The notes: generated by a model not told the origin, from the sequence alone. DNA of 18,861 nt from [Haemophilus] felis (GCA_002015125.1 MUYB01000057.1:1-18861); one strand, 5' to 3'. Shown: positions 9,801 through 16,767, counted from the first letter of the stretch. Numbers and translations: made by a program.

Positions 9801-12800
9801 CCTAAATCTAAACGTTCTCTGGCAGCAAGCGTTGCAGAATGGTCATTTTCATTTATATTACTTACTTGTTTGCTATTAAAAGCCAAATAATCTCCATAAA
9901 TCCGACCAGTACCGATATTGGTTATATTTTTACCTTGGATATGTGTTTTATAACCGTCTATTAATCCTCGGTTAATCAAGGTGTCAGCATCAAGTGCGGT
10001 ATGATTAGCAGAAATTTCTGCATCTCTATTATTGGTAATCTGATTTGCAGAGATACTTGCATTTCCTTTGACTAGCAAGGCACTGTTATTTTCAAAATGA
10101 CCTTGTGTAGAGAAATTTAAGTGGTTACCGACAGAAAATGCTTTGTTCAAGGTAAAACTATCCTGCAAGGAGATATTCAAATTACCTGCAGTTTTAATTA
10201 TCCCCTCAACCTCTAATTTTTTAGCATTTAGGTTAATCAAATTATGCCCTTGAATAGTCCCATCTTGGTTATTTACTGTCAACTCGCCATCATGGTTAAG
10301 TGTGATCTTATCTCCGGAGAGTAATTCTCCTTGTTGATTATTCAAGTGTGTTTTTGTGCTAATCTCTGCAGTATTTGTAGTGTAAATACCGCCTTGTTGA
10401 TTATTTAAAAATTCAGTATTTAAAACAAGATAATTCGCCTGAACCCCTTGGGCTGGAACCTTATCTTGTGCTTTTGTTCCTTGGTTATTTAACTGCTGTA
10501 CATTAAGTGTAAGATTATCACTAGTAATTAAAGAACCTAGATCAGAAACCGCACTATTGTTGAGATTATCGGCTGTTATTACAGCGACTTTCGCACTAAT
10601 TTTACCTGCTTGGTTATCAATATTTGTTGCCACAAGATCAAGTTGATCACCGCTCTGAATAATACCTCGAATATTATTTACGCTATTTTGAATTATTCCA
10701 CTGAGATTGTTACTTGCATAAAGCTTTCCATCTTGGTTTAACAAGTTAGAAACAGCGTTTAGAAGGATATTGCCTAAGCTGATAATTCGCCCCTGTTGGT
10801 TATCAATTTTGCCAGTGTGCAAGTGTAAATCTGCATTTTGCGCAGCAATAATCCCTTGGTTATTTTGAATACCTTCTGTCGCATCAATAGTCATATTTTG
10901 CTGTGCAACTAATGAACTACTATTATTGTTTAGGGTATCTACTTTTAAGCTAATGTTATTAGCACTAATTTCACTGTTTTGCGTAGAATTCACTTGTGTA
11001 GAAACAAGATTTAATATCTTCGCATTAATTAAACCACTGGCCTGTTCGAGATTTTTAGTGACTAAATCAAACTCCCTGCCTACATGAATTTTACCTTTTC
11101 GATTAGTTATATTTTCAATACTATTCAGTTTCGCATTCTGTTTAGCATAAATAAGACCACTATCATTGTTAAAACTTACAGATGTTATATTCAGGTTTTC
11201 ATTCGCAATTAATTGACCACGAGTTGAATCGATCCCTTCAGACAGATTTAGAATTAATGATTTTTTAGTGCTTAGTGTGCCACCTTCATTATAAAGTTGC
11301 TGCCCCTCTACCAATAAATTACCTTGAGTGCTAAATACGGCACCTTCAGTATTGATACTATTGCCTTTTAAATGTAAATCCTTTGTTCCCGTTTGTTGCC
11401 ACACTGAATTTTTAGCATTTAAAGATTGCTGTGTTGTGCTAATCACTTTAGCGGTAAGATGACTTGCTTGTGTTGAAAGCGCTAGTGGTGTTGTTAGCTG
11501 TATATGATTTTGTGCGGTGAAGAGCGCTGAATTCGCTTGAATATTTCCTTGCACAGCCTTGATCTGTATTAGATGAGCTGAATTCTGGCTATTATCTAAA
11601 TTTACCTCCGTTGCCTGCACTTGCACTTTGTTTGGTGCAATATTTTTGCCTTGCAAGGTGGATTTGTTTGAGGTGGTAATTTGAATGGATTTACCCTGTG
11701 CTGATTGGTTTTCTAGCTCTCGTACCTCTCCTTTTTCACTGTCTTTTACATTCACACCAGCTGCAATTAAAGAGCGGGTTGAGGCATTAACACTTGCAGC
11801 GGTATAACGAATATCGCCTTTTGCCACACTTTCGCCTTGTTGAGTAATGGCTTTCGCTGCTTGTTTATGAATATTACCTTGGCGAGCAACGATAGATCCA
11901 TCTTGTTTAATATCTTGTTGGCTGGTGAGTTTTATATTTTCTTGACGGTTTTCAATTTTACCTTTGTTCTCAATGCCTTTCGTTGCCGTCAAATCAAGCC
12001 CTTGATGCGAGTTTAGCGTACCTGTATTGACAATGCGTCCTTGGCTGTCAATTTTTAAGGTCTCCGCACTTGCCCCAATATGCCCAGCATTACGCACTCC
12101 AACGCCATTTTCTGTACCAATCAGATGAATTTTACCTGCGTACATTCCGCCTAATTCGCCAACATCTATGGCAAAGTGCGGTGCATTTTCTGCGGAGTTT
12201 TCTTCTTGCGTATGTAAAATTTGCAAATTTTCTTCCGCACTTGTGCGCTTAATATGATTTTTCCCTGTGGCAACTTTGAGCTCTTTCTTCGACCAAATCC
12301 CAGCATTTGCTTGTACTTCTCGCGCAAGAATTTCGGTGTAATCTACTTTGCTATTATCTAAGCCTTTACCACTGACAGTCACTCGGCCTTTTTCCACTAC
12401 AAAACCCTCTAAATGATCGTTGTTTATTTGTGCTTGGCCTGTGGTAAAGGTCGCTCGATGTGCATTAATAATGCCACAACCCTCACAATGTAATCCTGAT
12501 GGATTAGCAATAATGACATCTGCTTTTTTCCCCGCAACCTCTACATAGCCTTTCAGTATGCTAGGATCATGGGAGTTGACTTCGTTGAGGATCACTTTGG
12601 CTTCGCCTTTGGCAAGATAAGGGTTCGCTTGTATCCAGCCAGCTTGCTGCGTTTTGACATTAGAGGCGCTGTTATTGAGGATTGCACCTTTTGTATCCAC
12701 ATCAAATTTTGTGTATTTGTTATGGGATAATCCTTGCGCATTCGGCGTTTGAATATTGACTTGTGGCAAGCCATTTGCGGTGTGCAAAATAATTGGCTGT

Positions 12801-13054
12801 TGGTTTTTTGGGGCGGCTTTATCTGCTTGAATAATTAAGGTTTCTGCCAATGTATGAGTGGTAAAAATGACAAAACCTAGGGCGCAGAAAAAACAAAATG
12901 CAACAGGTTTGAGCTTACCTAGAAAGTGGAAAAAAGGCTGTAAAATACCACCGCACTTTTTATTGTCTTTACCTTCAGATTTGGCTAATTCAGATACTAC
13001 AACCAGACAATTTAATACCTTGCTAAAAATGACACGGAAATATTTGTTATTCAT
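3860..13054 (-). CDS. Large TPS exoprotein, filamentous haemagglutinin/CdiA-like, with lipase-like C-terminal tip
   Basis: A secreted TpsA-type protein of 3064 aa. The ATG at 13054 is chosen over the GTG at 13063 because it begins an extended signal peptide (MNNKYFRVIF, VVVSELAKSEGK) and has GGGTGG just upstream. Signal cleavage is likely after Ala70 (HTLA-E). The TPS domain (about 80-330) shows NPYL (144-147), NPSG (184-187) and a Cys190/Cys193 pair typical of this export domain. A long haemagglutinin-repeat shaft follows. A conserved block at about 1400-1540 (DPHPNG-like start, LTGRRF, LVPQVY) lies between repeat regions, where CdiA proteins carry receptor-binding and YP segments. More repeats run to about 2650. 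No VENN motif was seen. The tip has GSHSRG (Ser2927), Asp2990 in KLDSVG and His3027 in AHNCYG, an order fitting an alpha/beta-hydrolase triad. Related TpsA tips occur in Neisseria and Pasteurellaceae. Lipase activity is inferred. Its own tpsB is truncated upstream. Confidence 0.9.
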   Translation of the reverse strand: MNNKYFRVIFSKVLNCLVVVSELAKSEGKDNKKCGGILQPFFHFLGKLKPVAFCFFCALGFVIFTTHTLAETLIIQADKAAPKNQQPIILHTANGLPQVNIQTPNAQGLSHNKYTKFDVDTKGAILNNSASNVKTQQAGWIQANPYLAKGEAKVILNEVNSHDPSILKGYVEVAGKKADVIIANPSGLHCEGCGIINAHRATFTTGQAQINNDHLEGFVVEKGRVTVSGKGLDNSKVDYTEILAREVQANAGIWSKKELKVATGKNHIKRTSAEENLQILHTQEENSAENAPHFAIDVGELGGMYAGKIHLIGTENGVGVRNAGHIGASAETLKIDSQGRIVNTGTLNSHQGLDLTATKGIENKGKIENRQENIKLTSQQDIKQDGSIVARQGNIHKQAAKAITQQGESVAKGDIRYTAASVNASTRSLIAAGVNVKDSEKGEVRELENQSAQGKSIQITTSNKSTLQGKNIAPNKVQVQATEVNLDNSQNSAHLIQIKAVQGNIQANSALFTAQNHIQLTTPLALSTQASHLTAKVISTTQQSLNAKNSVWQQTGTKDLHLKGNSINTEGAVFSTQGNLLVEGQQLYNEGGTLSTKKSLILNLSEGIDSTRGQLIANENLNITSVSFNNDSGLIYAKQNAKLNSIENITNRKGKIHVGREFDLVTKNLEQASGLINAKILNLVSTQVNSTQNSEISANNISLKVDTLNNNSSSLVAQQNMTIDATEGIQNNQGIIAAQNADLHLHTGKIDNQQGRIISLGNILLNAVSNLLNQDGKLYASNNLSGIIQNSVNNIRGIIQSGDQLDLVATNIDNQAGKISAKVAVITADNLNNSAVSDLGSLITSDNLTLNVQQLNNQGTKAQDKVPAQGVQANYLVLNTEFLNNQQGGIYTTNTAEISTKTHLNNQQGELLSGDKITLNHDGELTVNNQDGTIQGHNLINLNAKKLEVEGIIKTAGNLNISLQDSFTLNKAFSVGNHLNFSTQGHFENNSALLVKGNASISANQITNNRDAEISANHTALDADTLINRGLIDGYKTHIQGKNITNIGTGRIYGDYLAFNSKQVSNINENDHSATLAARERLDLGANKVINHNGSMIMSLGAIYFGNELDAKQRAIGQASLIENHNAIIEAMGDISLNVKKVENLHNLLEVEIQETAKTPIFEYGFANESSRYAKEGITKVKRGDSGGFNKKVRNLYALRLPDGRESESWREYNYIRTVNETVILPAKYAEAKILSGGHINFFAADVKNYDSKIIAHTGITYNGGTIDNHATEGTVITTDEGRMTYFYDGRACAKKLFGKCIDHYKTTQSSSSPYTVRTETTKNLGLWDYIPLKSEQFSLTKEIETQNTAKKTQLSAVVIKSSSATVINSIGKREDANHIENLPIAKTHLTDVTLPTSSLYRINPDHPNGYLVETDPKFTQHRQWLSSDYMFNQLRHEHNNVHKRLGDGYYEQRLINEQINQLTGRRFLTGYNNELEQYKALMNEGVKYAKQFDLKLGIALTKEQMSELTTDMVWFVNKVFTLPNGQKVTALVPQVYLVPRHSDITAQGALISANTIIGTLDNVQNSGVIAGRKLTQINAEQINNQGIILGDTVDLSAKQHLINLGGKIEAVDKLSLSAGKNLEIASTLRETKTSTDFARRVVDKMSQLKVSGEKGKLSLQADGDLTVKGALIESQGNIEAIAKNIELGTLAVYNKEHYNANADNYYHLNQKTEVGSLLQGKEGVTLIAQDEMKLRQAQISSEQGNINLAALAGNIHVEAGQEKEHITSSTKSTSKGWFSKTNEIRRHEHKFDNALGSSLDGKNISLIAGGNIHLQGTQTKAEQNIELSARGNINIDAVKNRHEQMTWEKYKKSGLHASFKGGTAQIGLGATKSKLNTNSVDETVVGSSLIAKENLTVVSKGDLLINAAQLGANKDMTLQGQNVHINALTEQHQRSLYRYAKSIGMNIGITYSPLLAGLTRGKETLDEQGFKNRSTIGKVMSLADAGYEAFERSYKPVTFSVSASKQSLNQNEKQQLAVASEIVAGQNLNIIANKGDIISQGATLQAEGDLSLVAKEDIQLNTSISRITRDAHSKQQGIQFDTSKSWLKEFGVYSNKQKENEAEIRHQSTSISVGGNSLLFSGKDIKTQGADIAVDGDIQLVAKGNITLGTSHNEQHNQSKSKGIGIGHAKLSDTEHFTGLNLDRSQQKGNNIPHKGTILGSTTGNVSIYTDKNYLQDSSAVIANNGKVNIVATNNIISRSQDNTSLMTGYSRGTKVGVFAKVSSPLLDALNLVQQGQHLAKEDKSNNRLKALQAGVLAWQGYDTYSAIKSGALLRAEAGIGFSHGQSSYRQSAVESQGNFINGKQGVTLQANQGKIDLSHIQLSSKDALGNIMPDSYIELKAKEGIALSSGRAEYQHNQKQMKAGAQVGLGVQAGAGTGAYVYVEAGYQQGKQQSHSHQKHNSRVETANFKAESGKDIELQGASVYANKINVQADGDLRIISEQSESHSKSQQTGANIRAQASLGTAWGFSGSFNQHKGKENRKQVEEQAGLFAGKGGYRVSADKVSLVGGAIVSTAEKAKNQLIAKDFQFKDIQNESDAKASSLALMGGFSINRDQTSAEDKKLNKLYREEKLKKGETFHQANQNTNHQGLKFGLNNQDVHSNDLYAASKLLLANALGNSQTQSSDSTVTKSVVSEGEFHIASETGKQQLAKVSKDSTSSNQKVADYDMDKMLSENKTKTEVNKFLLGKVAAGTDEAYRTMFIAEHRLMTFELDENGNLIKDQDRMKVLEKLAKEKYKKEKPNVSEDKFIKEYIFENPLGINVYKLREVSDQERQALDKVTYFDPKTKTYKSGVAVMFNGILNDQQAAAKYAVQNYIAEKDGTSIYKNIYFVHHPQANNDISELLIASYQKYLEGSIGSLGNSTLQAKNIMEKYGTQGLYIGSHSRGTLTVDNALRELDKYDNRGILSNTKVKMVGPAADVNQANRRFIRLQGNNSKESIRFENNKLDSVGSLIGSNPYTTKTNINNFGIFKRTYDLLFGDTSAHNCYGIGNPQCINDGYRKDKLMNLEVPFTELEKSKDKE
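8246..8475. repeat. 230-bp repeat shared with the left window end
   Basis: Direct repeat of 51-280 with about three mismatches in 230 bp and no gaps. It encodes the segment just after the LVPQVY block, at the end of the conserved central domain of the exoprotein. Such near identity, confined to a short piece, points to a recent duplication or gene conversion. Confidence 0.9.
12950..12958 (-). repeat. Uptake signal inside the signal-peptide coding region
   Basis: AAGTGCGGT on the coding strand, preceded by AAAA and followed by GG, encodes part of KKCGG at residues 32-36 of the exoprotein, between the extended signal-peptide region and the hydrophobic core. An uptake signal is unusual here because it puts a Cys-Gly-Gly into the signal peptide. 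Confidence 0.85.
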
Positions 13055-13115
13055 AATTGCCACCCTATAAAAATCAGTAGATATAAGAAATAGCTCAAGT
13101 TATTTCGGCAATAAG

Positions 13116-13202
13116 TTAGAAACTAAAACTAAGGTTAAAGCCAGAAACGATATTTGAGGTTCGGAAACCTTGCGGTTTATGAATGGGTTTACCGATAAAA
13201 AA
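13116..13202 (-). pseudogene. 3' remnant of the TPS outer-membrane transporter gene (tpsB/fhaC type)
   Basis: On the minus strand the bases read in frame to a TAA at 13116-13118 and encode GKPIHKPQGF followed by a strand ending NLSFSF. This matches the last beta-strands of TpsB/FhaC/ShlB transporters: a K-P-x-G-F motif, then G-F-x-L-x-x-x-F with the terminal phenylalanine used by the BAM machinery. The frame is not homologous beyond 13202, where a 76-bp palindrome begins exactly, so only 28 codons remain of a gene normally about 550-600 codons long. The remnant ends 61 bp upstream of the exoprotein ATG, the usual tpsB-tpsA order. The exoprotein has thus lost its adjacent transporter gene and the original operon promoter. 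It is either silent or uses a transporter encoded elsewhere. Confidence 0.8.
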
Positions 13203-13278
13203 TGTAGAAGATCAAACCAAATCTGACAGTCCCCGTTTAAAATTACCGTGCCTGTCAGATTTGGTTTGATCTTCTACA
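13203..13278. repeat. 76-bp palindromic element (27-bp perfect arms, 22-bp loop)
   Basis: Arms 13203-13229 and 13252-13278 are perfect inverted repeats; the spacer is 13230-13251. The element lies exactly between the tpsB remnant and the copied winged-helix module, and 19 bases of an arm recur at 1-19. The arms are AT-rich and no T-run follows, so it does not look like a terminator. It could be a miniature inverted-repeat element, paired ends of an insertion sequence, or a recombination site. No clear target-site duplication is visible. Confidence 0.85.
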
Positions 13279-13307
13279 ATTAAAAACCGAGAAATAACGG
13301 CTATTTT

Positions 13308-13775
13308 CTATGCTGCAATCTCTTTTAACCGCCACTGAATTATCTTAACCGGAGATTTCTCTTGCAAAACCTGTCTCTCAACAATGCCTTTCTCTTGTAA
13401 TCGTCTTAATGCGTGTGAAAAGGCAGTTACAATTGAGTGATGTTGCGATTTATGCTCGATTTTCCCTTCAATTTCAAATGCCTTAAACATTATCTCTTTC
13501 GCTGACATCCATTGGTTTGGGTAATGTTTAAACACTTTTGCAATATAATCGCTAGGGTGATAAGCGTATATTGAAATCGCACCACCATCACCAATAGATT
13601 TAGCTTTCCTCTTGATAGGGCTTGAAAATGGGTCACTCTGTAATGCTACTAAGGCTTGTTGTAGAGTTACTTGATGCTCTTTCGCCTTTTCAATGCATTG
13701 CTCAAAGTGAGTAATTTGTTGAGTAAGTTCAGCGATTTTCTGCCGAATAAGGGTTTCCCCACTCATTCTTGCCAT
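13308..13775 (-). CDS. Winged-helix-like DNA-binding protein, copy 1
   Basis: The start is taken at ATG 13775 (MARMSG), giving 155 aa, because AAGGA lies about 10 nt upstream; a longer TTG-started form from 13823 would read through the hairpin and is less likely. Residues 10-45 are probably a coiled coil (LIRQKIAELTQQ, QALVALQ). Residues 72-153 look like a winged helix: HPSDYIAKVF, a helix with SAKEIMFKAF, a helix HSIVTAFSHALRRL and a wing with KGIVERQ and IIQWRL. A transcription regulator is plausible, but I do not recognise the family. It differs from copy 2 (18119-18586) at only a few residues, including ET/AP near the N-terminus, G/R and I/R near residue 105, and P/S near 141. No transcription terminator separates it from the TPS gene downstream on the same strand, so its transcription could continue into the exoprotein. 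Confidence 0.7.
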   Translation of the reverse strand: MARMSGETLIRQKIAELTQQITHFEQCIEKAKEHQVTLQQALVALQSDPFSSPIKRKAKSIGDGGAISIYAYHPSDYIAKVFKHYPNQWMSAKEIMFKAFEIEGKIEHKSQHHSIVTAFSHALRRLQEKGIVERQVLQEKSPVKIIQWRLKEIAA

Positions 13776-13780
13776 AAATA

Positions 13781-13817
13781 AAAATCCTTGTGATGTAAAA
13801 ATAACCACAAGGATTTT
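13781..13817. promoter_or_regulatory. Perfect 12-bp inverted repeat over the winged-helix gene's ribosome-binding site
   Basis: Arms 13781-13792 and 13806-13817 (AAAATCCTTGTG and CACAAGGATTTT) are separated by 13 bp. On the coding strand the downstream arm contains AAGGA, the likely ribosome-binding site of the gene starting at 13775. It could be an operator bound by the protein itself, or an RNA hairpin that hides the ribosome-binding site. The second copy (18077-18113) carries one mismatch. Confidence 0.6.
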
Positions 13818-13958
13818 AGTCAAATTTAGTTAATTGGTCTTTGTGCAACTGCTACATAATACCGAGAAAATGAAAAAAACAATGAACTAAATATCCAAAA
13901 TAGTCATTCTAATAGTTTAGAAACTAATACTCCCTTAGCAAAGATTTAATTTTATATT
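13818..13958. other. Intergenic stretch without recognised genes
   Basis: It contains the end of the 586-bp repeat (to 13864) and then unique AT-rich sequence up to the terminator hairpin. I see no coding potential. Confidence 0.5.
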
Positions 13959-13985
13959 AAGAAAGGGAGAAGATCTCCCTTTCTT
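13959..13985. terminator. Strong hairpin terminator
   Basis: Perfect 12-bp arms (13959-13970 and 13974-13985, AAGAAAGGGAGA and its complement) with a 3-base loop, followed by a T-rich run on the plus side and TTAATAT on the minus side. It starts 4 bp past the stop of the minus-strand small ORF cluster, so it most likely ends that transcript. It also insulates the winged-helix gene to its left. Confidence 0.8.
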
Positions 13986-13989
13986 TTTC

Positions 13990-14220
13990 TTACTTATGAT
14001 TTCTATTTGAATTCTTTTTGTTTTCAAAATCTGTATTTAATTTTAATAAAAAATCAACAACTTTTTCCTTTTCAGAATCTTTTTTCTTGTTCCATTCAAT
14101 AAAACCATCAAATTGTTTTATAAATTTTTGATTGTTTTTATTATTTCTCGTAACCATTAAAGCTTTTTCTTTTTTATTAGAAAAATCTTTAAGAATTTTT
14201 AAATATTTTTTAATATCCAA
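13990..14220 (-). CDS. Small AT-rich hypothetical protein (third of a cluster)
   Basis: A 76-aa Lys/Asn-rich, probably helical protein (YLKILKDFSNKKEKAL, VVDFLLKLNTDF). The only start is a TTG at 14218-14220 without a visible ribosome-binding site, and it overlaps the end of the preceding ORF by 22 nt in another frame. The overlap lies in an A-rich run, so this may really be the second half of the 71-aa ORF, separated by a single-base frameshift. It ends right at the terminator hairpin. No family recognised. Confidence 0.4.
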   Translation of the reverse strand: MDIKKYLKILKDFSNKKEKALMVTRNNKNNQKFIKQFDGFIEWNKKKDSEKEKVVDFLLKLNTDFENKKNSNRNHK

Positions 14221-14414
14221 TTGTTGTATCTGAGCTCACAGACTATTTGATAATAAAATCCATCTATTTTTCTTCTTATTTCTCTAGAGATTTTATCTTT
14301 TTTAATATCCAGTTTAAAATCTTCTATTGAAACAACTTCTCCGTTGAAGACTTTTTCATGCATTTTAGGTAATAACTTTTCTATTTCTAATAATTCATTT
14401 TTTTCTATCTTCAT
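14199..14414 (-). CDS. Small AT-rich hypothetical protein (second of a cluster)
   Basis: A 71-aa charged protein (LLEIEKLLPKMHEKVF, FKLDIKKDKISREIRRKIDGF) with an ATG start 4 nt after the stop of the ORF at 14419-14604 and only a weak ribosome-binding site. Base composition is far more AT-rich than uvrB or the TPS genes, which suggests acquired DNA. The frame may continue into 13990-14220 by a frameshift. Function unknown; no domain seen. Confidence 0.45.
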   Translation of the reverse strand: MKIEKNELLEIEKLLPKMHEKVFNGEVVSIEDFKLDIKKDKISREIRRKIDGFYYQIVCELRYNNWILKNI

Positions 14415-14418
14415 ATTC

Positions 14419-14604
14419 TTATTTTGAGAAATAAGAAGGAGGTTCTAGTTCGCAAATTTTATATCTGTGAGAATTTTCATTAGGAAAATAAGTAATATCA
14501 TAATGCTCAATGTTACTATCATATGAGTAATCAATTTTTTTACCACTGTTTATTTCTTCAATAAGATATTTCCTTTCAATTGGGTTCTCACCTTGATATA
14601 GCAT
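14419..14604 (-). CDS. Small AT-rich hypothetical protein (first of a cluster)
   Basis: A 61-aa protein rich in Tyr, Glu and Asn (IDYSYDSNIEHYDITYF), without signal peptide or membrane segment. An in-frame TAA sits one codon upstream of the ATG, so the start is near-certain if the ORF is real, but there is no clear ribosome-binding site. It lies 83 bp downstream of uvrB on the same strand and heads a run of three small ORFs ending at the hairpin at 13959-13985. It might be a truncated gene. I do not recognise it. Confidence 0.4.
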   Translation of the reverse strand: MLYQGENPIERKYLIEEINSGKKIDYSYDSNIEHYDITYFPNENSHRYKICELEPPSYFSK

Positions 14605-14687
14605 ATTTTATTGAGATAAAAAATTTTAAGAATTTCTTTTTTTATTTTCTGTTATAGCTAGACAAGGTCATAACCATAATGAAAGAA

Positions 14688-16721
14688 TTACCCCTCAAAA
14701 AATTGTGCTCGCAATTGTTGTAACTGATCTCGTATTGCTGCGGCCTTCTCAAATTCGAGATCTTGGGCATATTTATACATTTGTTGTTCCAGCTTTTTAA
14801 TTTGTTGCTGATAGTCTTTCGGATTTTGCGGTAGCTGATAAAGTGCGGTCGGTTCTGCCACTTTTTTCGCATTTTTATTAGCTTTGGCTTTTTGATTTAC
14901 CCCTTGACCAATATCCAATAACTCGCCGACTTTTTTATTTAATGCTTGTGGCACAATGCCATGATCTTGATTGTATTTCATTTGTTTTTCACGGCGGCGA
15001 TTGGTTTCACCAATGGCTTTTTCCATTGAGTTGGTGATGCGATCCGCATATAAAATGGCTTTCCCTTTTAGGTTACGTGCTGCTCGCCCAATAGTCTGGA
15101 TCAGTGAACGTTCGGAACGTAAAAATCCTTCTTTGTCCGCATCTAAAATCGCCACAAGGGACACTTCGGGAATGTCCAATCCTTCACGCAATAAGTTGAT
15201 ACCCACGAGTACATCAAATTCCCCTAAACGTAAATCTCGGATAATTTCCACACGCTCAACGGTATCAATATCGGAATGTAAATAACGCACCCGAATGCCG
15301 TGCTCATCTAAATAATCCGTTAAATCTTCCGCCATTTTTTTGGTGAGCGTGGTAACTAACACGCGCTCATTTTGATCGGCACGTTGTCGGGCTTCGGAGA
15401 GCAAATCGTCCACTTGAATGGCAACAGGACGAATTTCAATTTCAGGATCGAGCAACCCTGTTGGGCGAACTACTTGGTCGATAATTTCACCGCTAGATTT
15501 TTCTAACTCGTAAGGACCAGGCGTGGCGGAGACATAAATAGTTTGAGGGGCTAAACGCTCAAATTCTTCAAAACGTAACGGGCGATTATCTAACGCCGAC
15601 GGCAAACGGAAGCCATATTCCACTAAGGTTTCTTTACGTGAACGGTCGCCACGGTACATTCCGCCAATTTGTGGTACGGTGACGTGAGATTCATCAATAA
15701 TCAGTAAACCATCCGCAGGAATATAATCAAATAGCGTCGGCGGCGGCTCACCCTCTTTGCGTCCTGATAAATAGCGTGAATAGTTTTCAATGCCTGAGCA
15801 ATAGCCCAGTTCGTTCATCATTTCAATATCAAATTGTGTACGTTGAGTAATTCGTTGCTCTTCGATTAACTTATTGTTTTCTAACAAAAATGTTCGCCGT
15901 TCTGCTAATTCTTGCTTGATGTTTTCAATGGCATCTAAAATACGTTCTCTTGGGGTAACGTAGTGGTTTTTGGGATAAATGGTATAACGAGGAACGGCAC
16001 CAAACCCTGTGCCAGTTAAGGGATCGAATAAACTTAAACGTTCAATTTCATCATCAAATAATTCCACACGAACCGCTCGGTCATCAGATTCCGCAGGGAA
16101 AATATCAATAATTTCGCCACGCACACGGAAGGTGCCACGTTGAAATGCTTGATCATTGCGGGTGTATTGCAGTTCCGCTAATTGTGCCAAAATTTGCCGT
16201 TGATTAATAATGGCACCCGCTTGTAAATGCAACATCATTTTTAAATAAGAATCGGGATCGCCCAAACCGTAAATGGCAGAAATGGAGGCAACCACAATGG
16301 TATCTCGTCGTTCTAAAAAGGATTTCGTTGCCGATAGTCGCATTTGTTCAATTTGATCATTGATGGAAGCATCTTTTTCAATAAAGGTATCACTGCTTGG
16401 CACATAGGCTTCAGGCTGATAATAATCATAGTAAGACACAAAATATTCCACCGCATTTTCAGGGAAAAAGGCTTTCATTTCCGCATAAAGTTGTGCTGCC
16501 AAAGTTTTATTCGGCGCTAATAGAATTGCAGGGCGATTGAGTTTAGCGATGACATTTGCAATGGTAAAGGTTTTTCCTGATCCAGTTACCCCAAGTAGCG
16601 TTTGATGAGCAAGACCATTTTCTAAGCCTTCTATGAGTTGGCTAATTGCTTGAGGTTGATCTCCTGAAGGGGAAAATTCAGAATGAAGAACAAAGGGTTT
16701 GCAATGCAGTTTCGTTGTCAT
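14688..16721 (-). CDS. uvrB: UvrB, excinuclease ABC subunit B
   Basis: A full-length 677-aa UvrB (about 673 in E. coli). UvrB takes damaged DNA from UvrA, verifies the lesion and recruits UvrC for incision in cytosolic nucleotide excision repair. Visible motifs: Walker A GVTGSGKT (44-51), the beta-hairpin region [15 protein letters not shown] (about 94-108) that inserts between strands, the DESH helicase motif in LLIIDESH, motif [11 protein letters not shown], and a C-terminal UVR domain (about 640-677, [18 protein letters not shown]) that contacts UvrC. All key residues look intact. One uptake signal lies in the 3' part (14841-14849). It is the only clear housekeeping gene here and sits between the two 586-bp inverted repeats. 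No CTGT-N8-ACAG LexA box was found in its upstream region. Confidence 0.97.
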   Translation of the reverse strand: MTTKLHCKPFVLHSEFSPSGDQPQAISQLIEGLENGLAHQTLLGVTGSGKTFTIANVIAKLNRPAILLAPNKTLAAQLYAEMKAFFPENAVEYFVSYYDYYQPEAYVPSSDTFIEKDASINDQIEQMRLSATKSFLERRDTIVVASISAIYGLGDPDSYLKMMLHLQAGAIINQRQILAQLAELQYTRNDQAFQRGTFRVRGEIIDIFPAESDDRAVRVELFDDEIERLSLFDPLTGTGFGAVPRYTIYPKNHYVTPRERILDAIENIKQELAERRTFLLENNKLIEEQRITQRTQFDIEMMNELGYCSGIENYSRYLSGRKEGEPPPTLFDYIPADGLLIIDESHVTVPQIGGMYRGDRSRKETLVEYGFRLPSALDNRPLRFEEFERLAPQTIYVSATPGPYELEKSSGEIIDQVVRPTGLLDPEIEIRPVAIQVDDLLSEARQRADQNERVLVTTLTKKMAEDLTDYLDEHGIRVRYLHSDIDTVERVEIIRDLRLGEFDVLVGINLLREGLDIPEVSLVAILDADKEGFLRSERSLIQTIGRAARNLKGKAILYADRITNSMEKAIGETNRRREKQMKYNQDHGIVPQALNKKVGELLDIGQGVNQKAKANKNAKKVAEPTALYQLPQNPKDYQQQIKKLEQQMYKYAQDLEFEKAAAIRDQLQQLRAQFFEG

Positions 16722-16767
16722 CTTGGCGTTTTATCTTTATTGAGGGGAGAAATATGATATAGATTTT

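Larger units (their letters stand above)
13279..13864. repeat. 586-bp inverted repeat, left copy
   Basis: Reverse complement of 18030-18615, equal in length and about 98% identical by eye. It contains a whole winged-helix-like gene, its upstream inverted repeat and the last codons of the neighbouring convergent gene (LKTEK stop). The left boundary coincides exactly with the end of the palindrome at 13278. Confidence 0.9.

Noticed and set aside
13203..13278. Palindrome as a rho-independent terminator of the winged-helix gene
   Set aside because: The stem is AT-rich with a 22-base loop, and the same arm occurs alone at 1-19. The TTTTTT after it on the minus strand belongs to the tpsB remnant frame.
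14642..14872. Minus-strand frame over the uvrB 3' end, and the plus-strand frame at 14971-15285
   Set aside because: Both are shadows of uvrB, whose protein is complete and well conserved there.
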